From Stratiolaelaps scimitus (Eukaryota > Arthropoda > Arachnida > Mesostigmata > Laelapidae), in contig JABWDB010000008.1 of assembly GCA_019614645.1 (NCBI GenBank), positions 2,170,001 to 2,234,000 of the forward strand: DNA of 64,000 nucleotides. Reading direction: 5' to 3'. Below, in pieces: positions 10,662-22,256 of the stretch (position 1 is its first letter; every line of letters starts with the position of its first letter). The notes beneath the pieces are model-generated. The model was not told the origin of the DNA and made no database searches. It was given only the letters and a program-made list of their open reading frames with translations. A program made the position numbers and the translations under genes.

Positions 10662-12541
10662 GGTGGTGGTGTGGTGATAAAGCCAATCGTGTCCAATGGT
10701 CACCGTTGCCACACTATGCCAACTGCCTTCGTGACCATTGGGCTGAACGGTCACGGTCACGGCGGGCACAACCACGATCTACGATCAATGCAAACTACGG
10801 ATCGTTTTTAAATGGGATTGTAGTCGCAACTACCGACCTAACTGGTCGAACTTAAAAGATCCCTCAGCATCTTTCGATCTCGACGAAACGGGTGGTCAAT
10901 GCGTTACAATGCGTTACCGTGATGTTTAGGGGAACAAGTTTCCCTACGCTGAGGTCAATATCTGCCTGACCAACATCGCTCGGCATTGACACAACTTCAT
11001 GTGAAGATATCTAAATACGACAGAGCATTGCGTCTCCCCACAGGACAACAAACAAGCAAAAAATATCGAGGCGGAGTCGCGATCGTGGTGGTTTAGTAAT
11101 AACCGTCCACTGTTCATTTGGATTCATTTGGCCAAATGGGCGTGTGCCTTAAGCGACAAAGCGGATGGCCACGAGTGAACTAAACGCACACACACGCATT
11201 GTGTGGAATAACATACACTACATTGTATAATACGCATATATCTTCCTGTTGGCCTTGTTGGTGCTGCTGCTGCTGCTATTGTTTCTAGTCATTTAAGTCA
11301 AACGCTATCTGGGTATCCTATAGCTGGGCATTTGTGTCGTATCGTGACGCTGGTGCGTTCATGTCGCTGCGGCCGTTCATGCTGTATAGCCTGTGTAGTC
11401 GCCCACCAATATAAAGTTGTGCAGGGACAGGCTGGCCAGAAGAGATGATTATGATTTATTATTTCATATCAAGACGCTGTGAGCTGGACAGCCAGCGGAC
11501 ACTGTGGCCCTCAATTCTACCCCCACCGTTGCTGGCCTGCCAGGCCTCGCTGGCCATCTTGGCCTTTCCTCGACCCAGCTGGCCAGAGTTCAACTACCGT
11601 TAGCGGGTGCCCATTCAACCCGCGGGCGGCCCACCCCCACCCCCCCAGCCGTGGCTTCTCTTCGCTTCACGTCCGCTTCGTAGCGTCGATCCGGGTAACG
11701 TCTTTCCGGCGTATGAGCTGGCGCGTCGGTGCCTCCCCAGAAGAGCAGAACGCAGAGTTCGGGGAGGTTGAATTTATTAGCTGACACTGCTTGCCGCCAC
11801 CGCCCGCGCCTGCTGCTGTGAGCTGGCTGACGGCCGAGGCTCGCTCGAGGGAGAAGAGCGATCCAGTGCTCGCTACCATACACTGAGCACTGCGCGATTC
11901 CACTGCGTCGCGCCTCGGGCCGACCCAGCGAGAGAGAGCTCGAGATAGAGAAGAATTCGGAGCTGGCTGCCCCCCGACGAGCCGAAGGCAGCGAGCTGGA
12001 GGTGAACACGACTAGCCGAGAGAATGAGGCACCAAAGCAGGGAACTGCGGCACTATTTTAGTGGAGCTAAAAAATCATCCCGATTTGGTCGCGGTCTGTC
12101 CCGTCGAGTTCGGCAGCTTTGCCTCGCACGGAGGGAAGGGGCCGAGGGTTTCAACCGAAGGGCGGCAAGCAACATAAGCGACCTCTCTCTCTCAGTCAGA
12201 GGTGAGGCGAAATGCTACTGCACACAGTGCCCTAACTAGCTGCCAACCCCGTCCGCTCAAGCTCTCCCCCGCGAGCCCCCGAGCCGCCGTCGTCGTCCTC
12301 CTCCTCCTTCGAGCCGACCCTACCCAGTGGCCGATTCACTCTGCTGAAATAATGATGGTTTTTGTGGGGGGGTGGAGGGGCTGGAAGGAAGGAACGAACG
12401 AACGACCCAACACCTCTCTTTGCACGTCTCTCGTTTCGAGCTCGACAACATTCCCCCACCACTCCATACTCCACTGGCATCAGCGGAGTTGCGAAGGAAG
12501 TTCGCTCTCGTGTCTGTGCCATTACTCCTGAGAGCTGCGAT

Positions 12542-12566
12542 AGAGAGAGAGAGAGAGAAAGAGAGC
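12542..12566. repeat. (GA)n tract
   Basis: GA dinucleotides in the GC-rich block. A candidate binding site for GAGA-type factors. Confidence 0.9.
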
Positions 12567-12848
12567 GAGCTATCGCGCGCATGGCACTCTCGGATACACA
12601 GTCCCATCATAGACGCACACCAGTACAAATGAGGCAGGAGGCCACCTTTGGCAGGCATGACGAGTGTATCGGTCGAGTGTCGCCATCCTTCGGTCTTTCA
12701 CCGGCGACGCAGACACACCATTCCTGTGTCACCACGCAGCTCATGGTGGCTGGCGATACCGCATTGAACGCGCACCAGGATCACTTCTGCCTAGAGGAAG
12801 AATTGATTGTTGAGGTAAAAAGGATGAAGTCTCTCCTTCTCTACTCTT

Positions 12849-12850
<2 letters not shown>

Positions 12851-12884
<34 letters not shown>
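12851..12884. repeat. (TC)17 microsatellite
   Basis: Pure run; the longest CT array in the GC-rich block. Confidence 0.95.
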
Positions 12885-12887
<3 letters not shown>

Positions 12888-13624
12888 TGCCTTCCTTGCT
12901 GTATCGGAGTGAACTCTAGAACCCCACACCCCCCCCACATACTGTGACTGTCTTCTTCCATTTCTTCTTGCTCATTCGCGCCCTTCCATTGAACGGGTGT
13001 CATCCTCACGTTTCCTGTGTCACAGTTGTGAGGTTGCGCCATCCACCCTGTTTGCGACGTGACCCACACCGTCGTACTTCCCAGCAGAGGGTTTCTCGCG
13101 CAACGCGTGAAAGCCGCCTTGAGCATGTCTTCAGTTCCGAGCCCCCGCTCCGTTTCGCTTCCATACGAACTAGCCGTGGTAACTAGTTATATGCAGCTCT
13201 CTGCTGGAGCGCGACGCAGGCTCACTTGTTCGGCTGCTATTGCGCGCCATTGACGACGAGGCCGTCTGACAATCCTCTTCATCGCCTTCAAGCGCAAGTG
13301 GGTATGTGCCACAATCTACTGTCTTTCTTTACTCTGTACTCTCGCGTACTGCTGCTCGTTATCATGTTGCTTGCCTTCAACGAGAAGAGGATCCCCCGTA
13401 GATAAAAGAGGCCGTCAGGTCGACTGCGGATAGCTGAGACATCCAGTTGATATGCACGAGCCCCGTAGACGCCGCCGATGCCTCTGCTGCCACCGTTCGT
13501 AACGCAACTCGTTGTCGTCGCTCGCTCGTTGGTTCGTGGAGTTCTTGGCTGTTCCTCGTTCTCTATTTCTCGCTCGTTCTTGTCATCCTTCAGTTCAGAC
13601 TGATTCGAAGAGCTCACGAAACGT

Positions 13625-13640
13625 CCGACCGGCCGGTCGG
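13625..13640. repeat. perfect 16-bp GC palindrome
   Basis: CCGACCGGCCGGTCGG equals its own reverse complement and is followed by more GGCCGG units (to about 13649). The related GGCCGG clusters at about 38451-38463 and 58999-59010 suggest a recurrent simple motif rather than a binding site. Confidence 0.8.
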
Positions 13641-14531
13641 CCGGCCGGACAGCCCTGCCGGAACGCTGCTCCTTAGGTTTAGAGTTGCCCGGGGGGATTC
13701 TGACGACTCGACCGACTCCGCCGCCGCCGCCGCCCCCACCGCCACTCGACCGCCACTTTAGATGAAACCGGTCGCTTCTCAGCACCCTCAGAGCCTTCCT
13801 CTCCAACTTTAGCATTTTCGCCTTCGCCTACATCGACTCCTTGGAGCACCGCTTGCGCCGACGCAAGGGCCTTCTCCAGACAACCGTTTGACTGGCTGCC
13901 TGCACCTCTCTCTCTCCTCTCTCTCTATCTTTTCTGTGGCGTTCTACGAGCTCGCGAGAGCGAGCTAGCTCCTCGGCCAGGCATGCAGTTGCGAGTTTTG
14001 CGCAAGTTCTTTCCGAGTGCGCCCACCCAGTGGTGAGCGAGTGGAGTCGTCAGCCGTCGTCGACGTCTCGAGACGAGAGATGTTCCTCCTCTGCTTGATA
14101 CCACTACCCGCCGCCTACTCTGCATCGTCGTCGTCGTCTTCTACGTTTCGTCTAACGAACTGCCTCCTTGATCCCCGAGGCAGGCTGATTCGCTTCTTGG
14201 ATCCTCCATCTCTCTCTCTATCGCTCATCGCTCTCTTGCGCAGTCTCTTACGCTCGTTTTTACTCGCAAGCCGGCTTGAGCCGTCGACTGACTGACTATA
14301 TATCTATCTATCTATATACTACTTCTCAACAGCAGTGGTAGTAGCTCTTAGGTCTCCCTCTGCTATTGCTGCTGTCATTTCCATCGGCGGGAGCAGCAGC
14401 AGCAGCAGCCAATCCCTTGATCTCGTCAGGGGTCGTTCTACGAGAGACGAACGTATCCGCTGACTGCTGCTCTCGTCGACGACAAAACTGCCAACGACGA
14501 CAACATATCAGAAGAGAGCTCAGAGTTTAAA

Positions 14532-14559
14532 ATGCCCTCTCAATTACTGCCGAACGCAG
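14532..14559 (+). CDS. candidate first coding exon (MPSQLLPNA..)
   Basis: ATG in good context (TTTAAAATGC), nine codons, then G|GTAAGC: CAG|GTAAGC at 14557-14565 is a strong donor, and the exon ends in phase 1. The frame upstream is open without another ATG back to TGA at 14418-14420, so this ATG decides the start. It lies at the end of the GC-rich, UTR-like block. The next strong plus-strand acceptor is 16080. Joined there in phase 1 the reading continues PAAAAATTGLGASMDDSS for 24 codons to TGA at 16155-16157, giving a 34-aa product. That would be short unless another donor is used inside, so a different partner exon is possible. Confidence 0.28.
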
Positions 14560-14618
14560 GTAAGCGTATACTAAGGCGCGTACAGATGCAGCAACGCTAG
14601 CAGGAACAGCAGCTGTTG

Positions 14619-14724
14619 CTATTTTGTTGCTGCTGCTGCCGCTGTTGTCGGTTGCTCGTGGTTGTGTCGTGTGCACCTGCTGCTTTCGTTGGTCTGTTCG
14701 CGAGCTCGCTCGCTCGCTAGTTTT
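14619..14724 (-). CDS. exon C (last) of a minus-strand three-exon model
   Basis: A minus acceptor GGCTTCAG abuts 14724. One base completes the split codon from exon B (AG+A, Arg), then 34 codons follow (KLASEREREQ-like start KLASERAREQTNESS, Ala-rich end TAAAAATK) to TAG at 14619-14621. The product end is polar and low complexity. I found no AATAAA close downstream on this strand. The candidate plus exon at 14532 lies in what would be its 3' UTR, so the two models compete or overlap head to tail. Confidence 0.25.
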
Positions 14725-14844
14725 CTGAAGCCATTTTTCGTCTCGTCCATTGAGCTGTGCGTTATATCAATGCACGTCTACCTGTCGTTCTGCAACAAAT
14801 GCAACCTCTTTGTGAATAGAGAAACAGTAGGTCGCTGCACTCAC

Positions 14845-14966
14845 CTCAGGTTGATAAAGAATAGCACAGAGGAGGACGACATCACCAGCTCGGTAATAAG
14901 CTCTCGAGACTCCTGGAAAGTACAGTCTGTCCAGTACCGTGAGCATCGGTTATGATGTTCACCGAA
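14845..14966 (-). CDS. exon B of the minus-strand three-exon model
   Basis: Acceptor CAATATAG abuts 14966 and donor GAG|GTGAGT (GTGAGT at 14839-14844) is near-perfect. Entered in phase 0, as exon A demands, it is open for 40 codons plus two bases. The product has Cys and aromatic residues (FGEHHNRCSRYWTDC), an acidic helix-like part (ESRELITEL) and a hydrophobic end (VLFFINL). The start of the frame suggests an extracellular or enzymatic fold, but no family is recognised. The polypyrimidine tract of the acceptor is weak. Confidence 0.3.
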
Positions 14967-15031
14967 CTATATTGGCTATGCAGCGACGGCGGTGGTTGTA
15001 GCAGCAGCAGCAGCAAACGCATTTGACTCAC

Positions 15032-15159
15032 GTTCAGCTCGTAGACGATGCTGGCGGTGGCGTCAGGCGGCGTTCGAACAGTGACTCGACCGGGCGACTC
15101 GATGGTCTGTATCCGGGTCAGGGCACAGTGGCTATACCGGGACAGTCGAACTGTGACAC
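15032..15159 (-). CDS. exon A of the minus-strand three-exon model
   Basis: Acceptor GTGCCAG abuts 15159 and donor AAC|GTGAGT (GTGAGT at 15026-15031) is strong. With two leading bases it reads 42 codons with codon choice typical of expressed genes (CTG, GAG, ATC, GCC, AAC): VTVRLSRYSHCALTR, then TIESPGRVTVRTPPDA and SIVYELN. The alternating hydrophobic pattern resembles beta strands of an extracellular domain. The intron to exon B is 65 bp (14967-15031), and the phases agree. Exons further upstream, above 15160, were not found; a CT tract at 15267-15290 is the next notable feature. Confidence 0.3.
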
Positions 15160-16080
15160 CTGGCACCGATGATCGCAATGGACACTATTTGGCGCCCTTT
15201 GCTTTTATTGAGCTATTAAAAGTCTTCGGATCTCTCCGAGACAACTGCCGGCGTTGGGTTCGAGTTTCTCTCTCTCTCTCTCTGTCTCGCTTCGCTATCA
15301 CTTCTCACTCTCTCTCTCGCTCTATTTCTCTGCCTCTACTGCCTTCAGTGGGACGGCAGAGAGCAGACAGGCAAACGGAGATATTGTCGGAACGCCCACT
15401 CCATGCCATGACAAGCTCCCTTTGGCTTGGCAACCAACGGCGGCGGCGGCAGCGACCGAACAGCAACGCTGGCTGCGCTGCGGGCTCGCCTTCCTGACTG
15501 GCTGACTGACTGCCCGCCGGTCGTCGAACGATCCGGTCCGCGCGACCGACTGACGGCCCCGCCATACGGCCATCGAGACGACTGACTGAGCTGAAGAAAT
15601 AAGATGGTTTTACGACGATGACTCCGACGACAGGATTAAAGTTTACGAGCAAAATTCGATCCCAGGATGTGCTGCTGCTGCTGCTACTGCTGACTCAACT
15701 CTCCTCGATTCAGCTTGGTGTATGTGTGTGTCCATCTATGTGTCCGCTCGTTCAGTGTCGACTGAAGTAGACCGAACAGGCTAAACTGCTGTCGACGACG
15801 GCCGGCAGTTGGTGGGTAACGACGCGGCAGCGGCAGCAGCAGGGCTATGGCGGATGCAGTTGTTGGTTCGTTGGTACGAACGGATGAACGTACAGTTGAC
15901 CCATGCCTCGTTCTCCCCACCCCCCCCCCGGACTGCTACTGCGCTCTCACTGGTACTTGCGCTGGCTGTTGATCGAGGATCGACAAGCGAAAAAGTGCGC
16001 GCCATGAACGTTGTCAAAGGAGGAAAAGGCTCCGTTGTTGAGGCGACCTTTTTTTTGTTCTTTTATTTTTGTTTCCGTAG
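15160..16080. other. CT- and CAG-rich stretch ending in a strong acceptor
   Basis: CT runs at 15267-15320, CTG triplets at 15670-15690, a C-rich run at 15916-15929. It ends with a long T-rich tract (about 16048-16076) and CCGTAG at 16075-16080, one of the strongest plus-strand 3' splice sites here. Confidence 0.5.
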
Positions 16081-16413
16081 TGCCAGCAGCTGCAGCGGCG
16101 ACTACGGGATTGGGCGCATCTATGGATGACAGTAGTACTCAGTGCGCAGGAGATTGACATGAATCGGGAGTTGCCAGGGACGAGGAGGGGCAACGGGGTT
16201 CAAGATAAGGAACGATACAGGAGGAAAAAAGTGGAAAAACGAAGGATGAAATCGAAGAGAAGAAAGAACCCTCAGAGAGAGAGAGATAGAGAGGGTGTGT
16301 GTGTGAGAGAGAGAGAGAGTCGAAGGAGGGCGAGGAAAAGAGATCATCGGAGAGATTTAGTGTCGCAGGGAGGCCGGCGACTAAGCGTCGCGGATCAGGA
16401 AGAGGTTGTTTGA
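16081..16413 (+). CDS. candidate exon after strong acceptor, basic protein
   Basis: Directly after the 16080 acceptor, phase 0 is open for 110 codons to TGA at 16411-16413. It begins CQQLQRRLRDWAHLWM, continues SAQEIDMNRELPG, then becomes Lys/Arg-rich (RYRRKKVEKRRMKSKRRK). The later half translates a GA/GT tract (RERDREGVCVREREs), so it may be non-coding. If entered in phase 1, from the 14559 donor, it instead gives a 24-codon Ala-rich end closing at 16157. The splice site is strong; which frame is used cannot be decided by eye. Confidence 0.27.
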   Translation, partial: CQQLQRRLRDWAHLWMTVVLSAQEIDMNRELPGTRRGNGVQDKERYRRKKVEKRRMKSKRRKNPQRERDREGVCVRERESRRRARKRDHRRDLVSQGGRRLSVADQEEVV

Positions 16414-19400
16414 ACATCGGGGTGATGATTATGAGCGGGACTGGCCATAAGATTTATTCTGCCGCGTCAAATTTGTACGTTCGTTTACTGGCTCATATTA
16501 GTGCTTATACATTACACTTGGCTGGGACATAGGAGACACTCGAAGATGAACAAACAGCAGCAGCAGCAGCAGCAGCAACGATAGCAACAACGATTCACGG
16601 ACATATAACAACCCACACAAATGACATACACAATTCCATGCAGCCTAAGTCGCGGCAGCGGTAGCAACGCTTTAGTCGACTGTTATGTCTATTTTCAACG
16701 TGCGTTTCCATGCATGTATGTATTGTATGCATTATATAATGCGTAGTAATCTTGACAACCATCGCCGCCAGCTTGAACAGTCAACAGTCGCTGCCATCTC
16801 CCACCGCCGATTGAATTTGCCATGTGCTGAAAGCTATTTTAAGCAGATTGTTCCGCTTGTGGAGAGCAATACCTAGTTGGTATCCATATTCGTATCTATT
16901 TTATGTGTGATACGCATCAATGTCAGGGCAAAACGAGATGAACTCTGCGGATTGACAAAACGACTTTGGCAAAGTGCGGCAGGGAAACACGCGCATACAC
17001 AGATCGAATTGGACACGTCGATCTTCGCAAGGTAACCGTCGACACAATGTTACATTATGGGGTTGGTGGCGGCCAATAGTGGTTCTCGACGTGTCAATCC
17101 ATCGGCTATGCTATGTCCCGTTTGCTTAACTACCTCTGTCCCGTAGATACAGCGGGCGGTGCTGAACACCATCTCTGCTCTTGGCTGGCTATTGCCCCGC
17201 TCCAACCGTTCATTTGGGTGTCAGTGGCTGTAGTGAACTGCAACGGCGATCTCCGACGCAGCGAGAACTGGCGGCTCGATGGCCTCCATTGTACGACTAT
17301 ACTCTATACTTATTTTTCATTTTTTTCCCTTCATTGGCGCGGCTGCTCTGCGCTACCGTTTGGTTGATTCGGTAGAAGGCGTAGCCAGTGACGACACCCG
17401 CGGCAGCAGCAGTAGCAGCCACCGTCGCAGCGGAAACGCAGACACAAGCAGCGCCCGATTCGGACTGCTCTCGAAAGCGGGCAAATCCTATTTGAAAATG
17501 TATTTGCATAATCTTCGCTTGTTTAGAACACGCAGGAGCGGGCAAAGCAGCGAAAGACGTGGTTTGGGCCGTGACCCACCGTGCGTGTACTGCTCTGCTC
17601 GCTCTGTCCAAGGACTCATGCTCTGTCCAAGTGTGCTCACGCACAGCAACTAACACACATCACACACACACACACATATACCCAGATACACACACACACA
17701 TGCATACGTACGTATATTCAGACAGACTCGAAAAAGACCACTGACCTACAGTCTGTTGGACGAATAAGCGAATGGTCTATGGGGCACTCGCAGAAGCTAG
17801 CTCTGCTGGGTGGTGGGTTGTCCTTTTCGAAAACGGGCACAGCAGCAGTAGAAGCGGTAGCAGCAGCGAACCCAGTTCGGGGACGTAGCCGGATACTCCT
17901 GTGCAGTGATGGGGCCCCTATAACGGCTGCCCACTACTACCCCTCCCATTCTTTCACTGCTTTTACCGCCCAACCTACGCTAGACGATCCAGCCTCCACC
18001 GCGGATGCTGGCGGCGGCAGCTGCTGCTCGTCGTAGATGACGCAGCAGCAGCAGCAGATCACAAACAGCGACTTCATGTTTTAGCCATCAGGCCGCCGAG
18101 GGAGACCGTGTGTGGGGGGACAGCGGGTTTAACTCTCAGCAAGCCCCTGCGCACCAAGGGCTGGTGCTGCTTTCTGCCGCACTCGCGGCACGACTTGGCC
18201 GGCCGTGCGCGGGACTGGGATGCGCATAGAAAGGCACGGCACTACGGCTGAATCAACAGTCGGCTGCGGCCGCGACCTCGCCAGCACGGCAGCAACCACT
18301 TGGGAAGGCAGCAGCCCCCAGCCATCCTCCACCTCTATAACAGCCCAGCTCGCTAGCCACCCGCTATCTCGGTCGACCCCACGCCCCAACACAGCTCACC
18401 ACTTCACTAACCCTGGCCGGTTTCAGCAAACCGGCCTGGCGGCCTGCCTGCCTGCCTGCCGATGGCCATACCCGCAATGCTTAGCCGTGTCCTTAGAGAG
18501 CCGAAGGCAAAGGGGCACAAGGGCTAATCGTAAAACGTGCTCTCGCATGCGCTTTCGTTCGATCACGACAACCGGCAGAGTTTGCTAGGCTTGCTAGCTT
18601 CGCTGGGCGGGGAGCGCGCGTCAGCAGGCCGCATGAGGCTCAGCGGCCGCTCAGCCTCAGCAGGCAGGCAGGCTTGCTGCCTCACTTGTCAGAGAAGTAC
18701 AAGTCAGACGCCGGGCGGAGCTGGCGAACTCGTGCTGCGAACGCTGCTCCAAAAACTCTGTCGTTCGTTTCCTCTATCCTCCGTAGTGTCCCAGCGCCGC
18801 CCTCTTCCACTTGGCTGCTAATGCCCTTCTTTGTTCCAATGTACTACTCAACTTCGGCAGAGATGCTACTGGGCGTTTGGCGACGAACGCGCACAACGCA
18901 TCGTCGAGCAACGCAACAGCAGCAGCAGCAGCAACAGCAATATTCAAATGCCTACATAGAAATGGGTGCACATTCAAACAGATATATGCATATAGACATT
19001 CACGTATGAACATGTGCAGGGAAGTGAACAAATATAGCGCAATAACGAATTCGACTCGACCGAAATTCGGTTTGGGATTTCGCCGAAGTCTGAGAAGTGT
19101 TTATGATGCCGTTGTTATGGTAATACCACTACGTACGGGACATGTGAAAGCGTCAGCGAAGTACGGCTACCCATAGAGAATATGAAATGTTTACATTAGC
19201 CTATTTTATTATTATTATTATATATATTGATATCGTAGTCGTCTTTGGCAGAAACATTTCGATTTCGCCCCATCGCCGATATTTCACAACGTATCGTCAA
19301 TGTGATCGTCATAGATCACCTGAACTGGACTATGATATAGCAAAAACAGGCAGAATCAACAAATTTTTGTCCATGGCCATTTCTGTGCGCTGCCAATACA

Positions 19401-20058
19401 AACTTGCGAAAATTAATCGACTACCACTACCGACTACAACCGTTATATAATTATGGAGTGGTACCTAGTGGCGCAGTCAACTGGTAACTCACTATCTTAT
19501 GGTCAGGTGTAATAGAATAGCATAGGTCGAAAAGGCAGAAGCGAAGAGAGTGAGAGAGGGGGGAGGTGACTTTTGTGATTTTATTGTCCTGCCGTGCTAT
19601 CCCGTCTCGGCCATTCCGGCTGACCCTTTCTGCGAACATCAACAGCAGGAGGCAGCCACGACCAATAACCAGGCAAGAAGCCTAGCTCGACCAGCCGATC
19701 CAACCTGGTAGTTCGGGCGGCACTTCGAATGGCATCAATGCCTAACGCCACTGCCAGCCCGAATTTATGGACCCTAGATCTACGCACTGCACCGCCACAG
19801 CATCTGCCGCTACCGGCTGACCTTAGAATCGCCAGTAGAAGCGATTTTGCCTCTTAGAGTGTTCGCTTTTTTTCGTTGCTGCCAAGGGGGCCATCGCGGC
19901 CTGAAGTAGGCGAACCAAGACAGCTACGCGCTGGTCATACCGGGAGAGTGTGGATGCTCAACGCCGGTGGCTGCAGGATCGAGTTCCGCGACCTGGTGAC
20001 ATATAATACAACTCAAGCATTGTAAAAATTGCAGTTCCTTTAATAAACCAATAAACCT
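16414..20058. other. no convincing gene; GC-rich with triplet runs
   Basis: CAG runs at 16557-16577, 18040-18057 and 18916-18932, CA runs at 17660-17700, and GC-rich, CpG-rich DNA at 17.9-18.9 kb. A tRNA-like stretch near 19930-19990 (GGATCGAGTTCC) followed by AATAAA at 20042-20053 may be a decayed retroposon. ATT run at 19205-19220. Confidence 0.55.
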
Positions 20059-20310
20059 CTACCTCAACCATCTCGTTCCATAGCCCGTAGTATCTTGACA
20101 CATGATGCCTCGTACATTTGCTGTTCTTCGGTAGAATTCGCTTAATTTTGCACGTGGATCACTGCTGAGCTGGATAAATCGAATACGTCGGACTCCCCCA
20201 TGTGCATTATAGCTAACATTGAACACTGGTGTTGTGTGAGAATCGTTTCTTGAACATGGCTTCATATTTATCACAATGGCCAGCAATACGGACAATGAGA
20301 AAATCGTCAC
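20059..20310 (-). CDS. small ORF, 83 aa, possible secreted-protein exon
   Basis: ATG at 20308-20310, then 83 codons. It begins with a hydrophobic leader (MTIFSLSVLLAIVI) that could be a signal peptide, followed by a high-complexity region (KPCSRNDSHTTPVFNVSYNA, VRRIRFIQLSS, SEFYRRTANVRGIMCQDTT) with three Cys and no simple repeats. The frame ends at GAG|GTAGAG, so the stop may really be a donor and the exon may continue into another. The downstream minus sequence holds no obvious terminator. Function unknown. Confidence 0.26.
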   Translation of the reverse strand: MTIFSLSVLLAIVINMKPCSRNDSHTTPVFNVSYNAHGGVRRIRFIQLSSDPRAKLSEFYRRTANVRGIMCQDTTGYGTRWLR

Positions 20311-22130
20311 CTCATACTACGCCTGCCCGCATTACGCAGTTCAATTTAGATGCAATTAAAGCTTAAGCGAACGCGCGCCGACACCATTGCCTTAGAGACT
20401 TGATTTTACTCTCAACCGATGTTCTCTAGTCGGCGGAGGTCGGTCGATAATGCAAGGGCGTTTGCTGTGTGAAGGTCGTCATCTCAGGCGTCGTGGAGAC
20501 GTTCATCGCTTTTAACCGGTGATGCCTCTTGAATCTTTTTCCGATGCCCCGAAACAAAAGGAAGAGCTATATAGGGGAGGAGAGAGAGGGAAAGTGAGAG
20601 AGAAATAAATCTATGACGGAAAGTAATGTACAGGTTGATGACAACAATGTACAGGTTGTTTCGCGCGCAACAACCCAGGGTTTAGCAATCCCGGCAGTCT
20701 GTTTCGATCTGCATGGAAGTGATGGCGTAGTGGGTCTCCTCGACGTAGGGGCTCTGGGTCGATAGAGAGAAAAGAGATGCCTGTCAGCCAAGTGCGCTGT
20801 ACAGAATAATATCGCTCTGCCCGGCACACTTGACGGACGGTTCGTTCGTTCTGATCCCTCGTCTTTTTCCCTGGAAGAGAAAAAGCAGCGTTTCGTTCGC
20901 GTCCTCTCCTCGTCTCGCGTTTTCCTTCCCTGGGTTCTTTCCCGCCGCCGCCATTCCTATCAATCGGCATGTCCTCCACCCTAGCCAGAGATCGGGTCAA
21001 AAAGTGAGCAAGCGTGAGATAGAATGGGATGAGAGAAAGAGAGCAGCAGCAGCAGCAACAAAAAGGAGAAATGGCTGCGCTGTCGCCTGCCTGTCGGGCT
21101 GCTTGCAGGGCAGCAGTCCTCTGCGTTCTTCCCTTGGCCTCCATCAAAACTCTACGGGTGACGGCCGGCCGACACCGCCATCCCGTTTAAAATTCTTCTC
21201 ACTCACAGATTTGCCCTCTTTGCTATGGACAACCGTCGCTGTCTCCTCATACTTGCCATACTCGATCGTTGTCGTCGTCGTCTCTCTCTCTCCATCTCTC
21301 TCTCGCTTAGCCTTCGTTCGTCTTCTTTGTGCCTGCCTCCCTCAGCCTGTCGGTTTCTGTTTCTTCTGGCATATGCCCTGTCGACCATTGCGCTCGTCGA
21401 GAGACGAATGAAAAGTATCTGCAGAAAGATGCACATCGCGCATTGGCCAGGCGGCCCGTTGACTATCCGGGTGGTCGAAGACCTTAAGGACAGCCAAACA
21501 GGTAGCTAGGTAGGTAGGTAGGTAGGTAAGTAGGTGTATTTCAAACATCCGAAGACCCTGCCAGCATGCCGTAACACCTAACCTAACCGATTCTGTAATC
21601 GACAGCAGGATATACGACAGCGTGCTGAGGCGGGGACACTTCGCCCTCGTAGCGCTGCCTCTTTGTCAGAGGTGACGGAACGACGACCCGCTGTGCTATT
21701 TCAGAATGCGTTCCACTTCTTCGGCGAGGCCCTGGAAGCTGTGAACAGCCTGTCCACTCTACAAAGCACGTTCGGAAAAAGGCTCGCAAGGGGAGCAGGC
21801 CTGCCCAGCGCTCCTTTCACTGTCGATTCTCACGCGCAACCTCCACGACCTTTCCAGCGATATAGGATAGTGATGTCAGGCTGTCTGTCATCGTAAATAA
21901 GTGAATTCCCCCCATAACGCCTTAGTCCCCCCGCACTCGAGTGTGAATTGAGTGAAGACATTCGGTCAGGGTTGTAGTTTCGTAATATAAATAAACTCGC
22001 CCTTGGACACGATATTCATTGAGCTCGTTGACCGCATGCATCTGCTGGTTGAAGACTTTTGTTGAGGTCCCTATCATTAGTTTGAAGTCTGCCTATCAAT
22101 TTCGGCTACCCCGGCCACCACAGCGCCAAG
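20311..22130. other. no convincing gene
   Basis: CT/GA-rich DNA. A good acceptor-like site (TTCTCACTCACAG) ends at about 21207, but the frames after it run into CT repeats. GTAG tetranucleotides at 21501-21535. An open, high-complexity plus frame at 21663-21896 (ALEAVNSLSTLQSTFGKR) lacks ATG and clear splice sites. Confidence 0.5.
21501..21535. repeat. (GTAG)n tetranucleotide array
   Basis: About eight GTAG units with one CTAG and one TAAG variant. Each unit resembles a donor core, so splice predictors may call false sites here. Confidence 0.9.
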
Positions 22131-22256
22131 ATGGCTGGAGGCGAATTGCCACACCAACGGAAGAGGTGGACCATGGCCTTCGCCTTGGCTGATTGCACTA
22201 TTCTACCCGAGTGCCCGATGCGTGGCGCTGCCGATCACGATGGAGTCGTCCAGTGA
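22131..22256 (+). CDS. short ORF, 41 aa, unknown
   Basis: ATG in excellent context (GCCAAGATGGCTG), then 41 codons (MAGGELPHQRKRW, MAFALADCTILPE). AAGATGGC also matches a YY1-type site. It could be a uORF, a first exon or chance. The GC inverted repeat at 22337-22421 follows. Confidence 0.13.
   Translation: MAGGELPHQRKRWTMAFALADCTILPECPMRGAADHDGVVQ

Larger units (their letters stand above)
10000..14531. other. GC-rich triplet-repeat block, promoter/5'-UTR-like
   Basis: Dense GGC, CTG, CAG, GTT and CT/GA repeats with much CpG. An ATG frame at 10199-10567 (122 codons, poly-Ala, one hydrophobic stretch LLVVIVVLPLLLLW) is probably a by-product of the triplets. Strong acceptor-like sites are present at 13025 (CCTGTGTCACAG) and 13593 (TGTCATCCTTCAG), and a donor-like GTATGT at 13299. 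None could be joined into a convincing model. A perfect 16-bp palindrome lies at 13625-13640. Overall this is what a CpG-rich promoter and first-exon zone looks like. Confidence 0.4.

Noticed and set aside
10078..10811. Frames rich in poly-Ala, poly-Thr, poly-Asn and poly-Val
   Set aside because: They are different readings of the same GGC, CTG and GTT arrays; several are open at once in different frames.
12362..13126. Long overlapping frames on both strands (up to 185 codons)
   Set aside because: They are carried by GA/CT tracts (RERERE, SLSLSL), lack ATG in most cases, and are open on both strands.
19921..19995. tRNA-like stretch with GGATCGAGTTCC
   Set aside because: The B box departs from consensus, no cloverleaf could be drawn, and no trinucleotide tail follows; kept only as a possible decayed retroposon.
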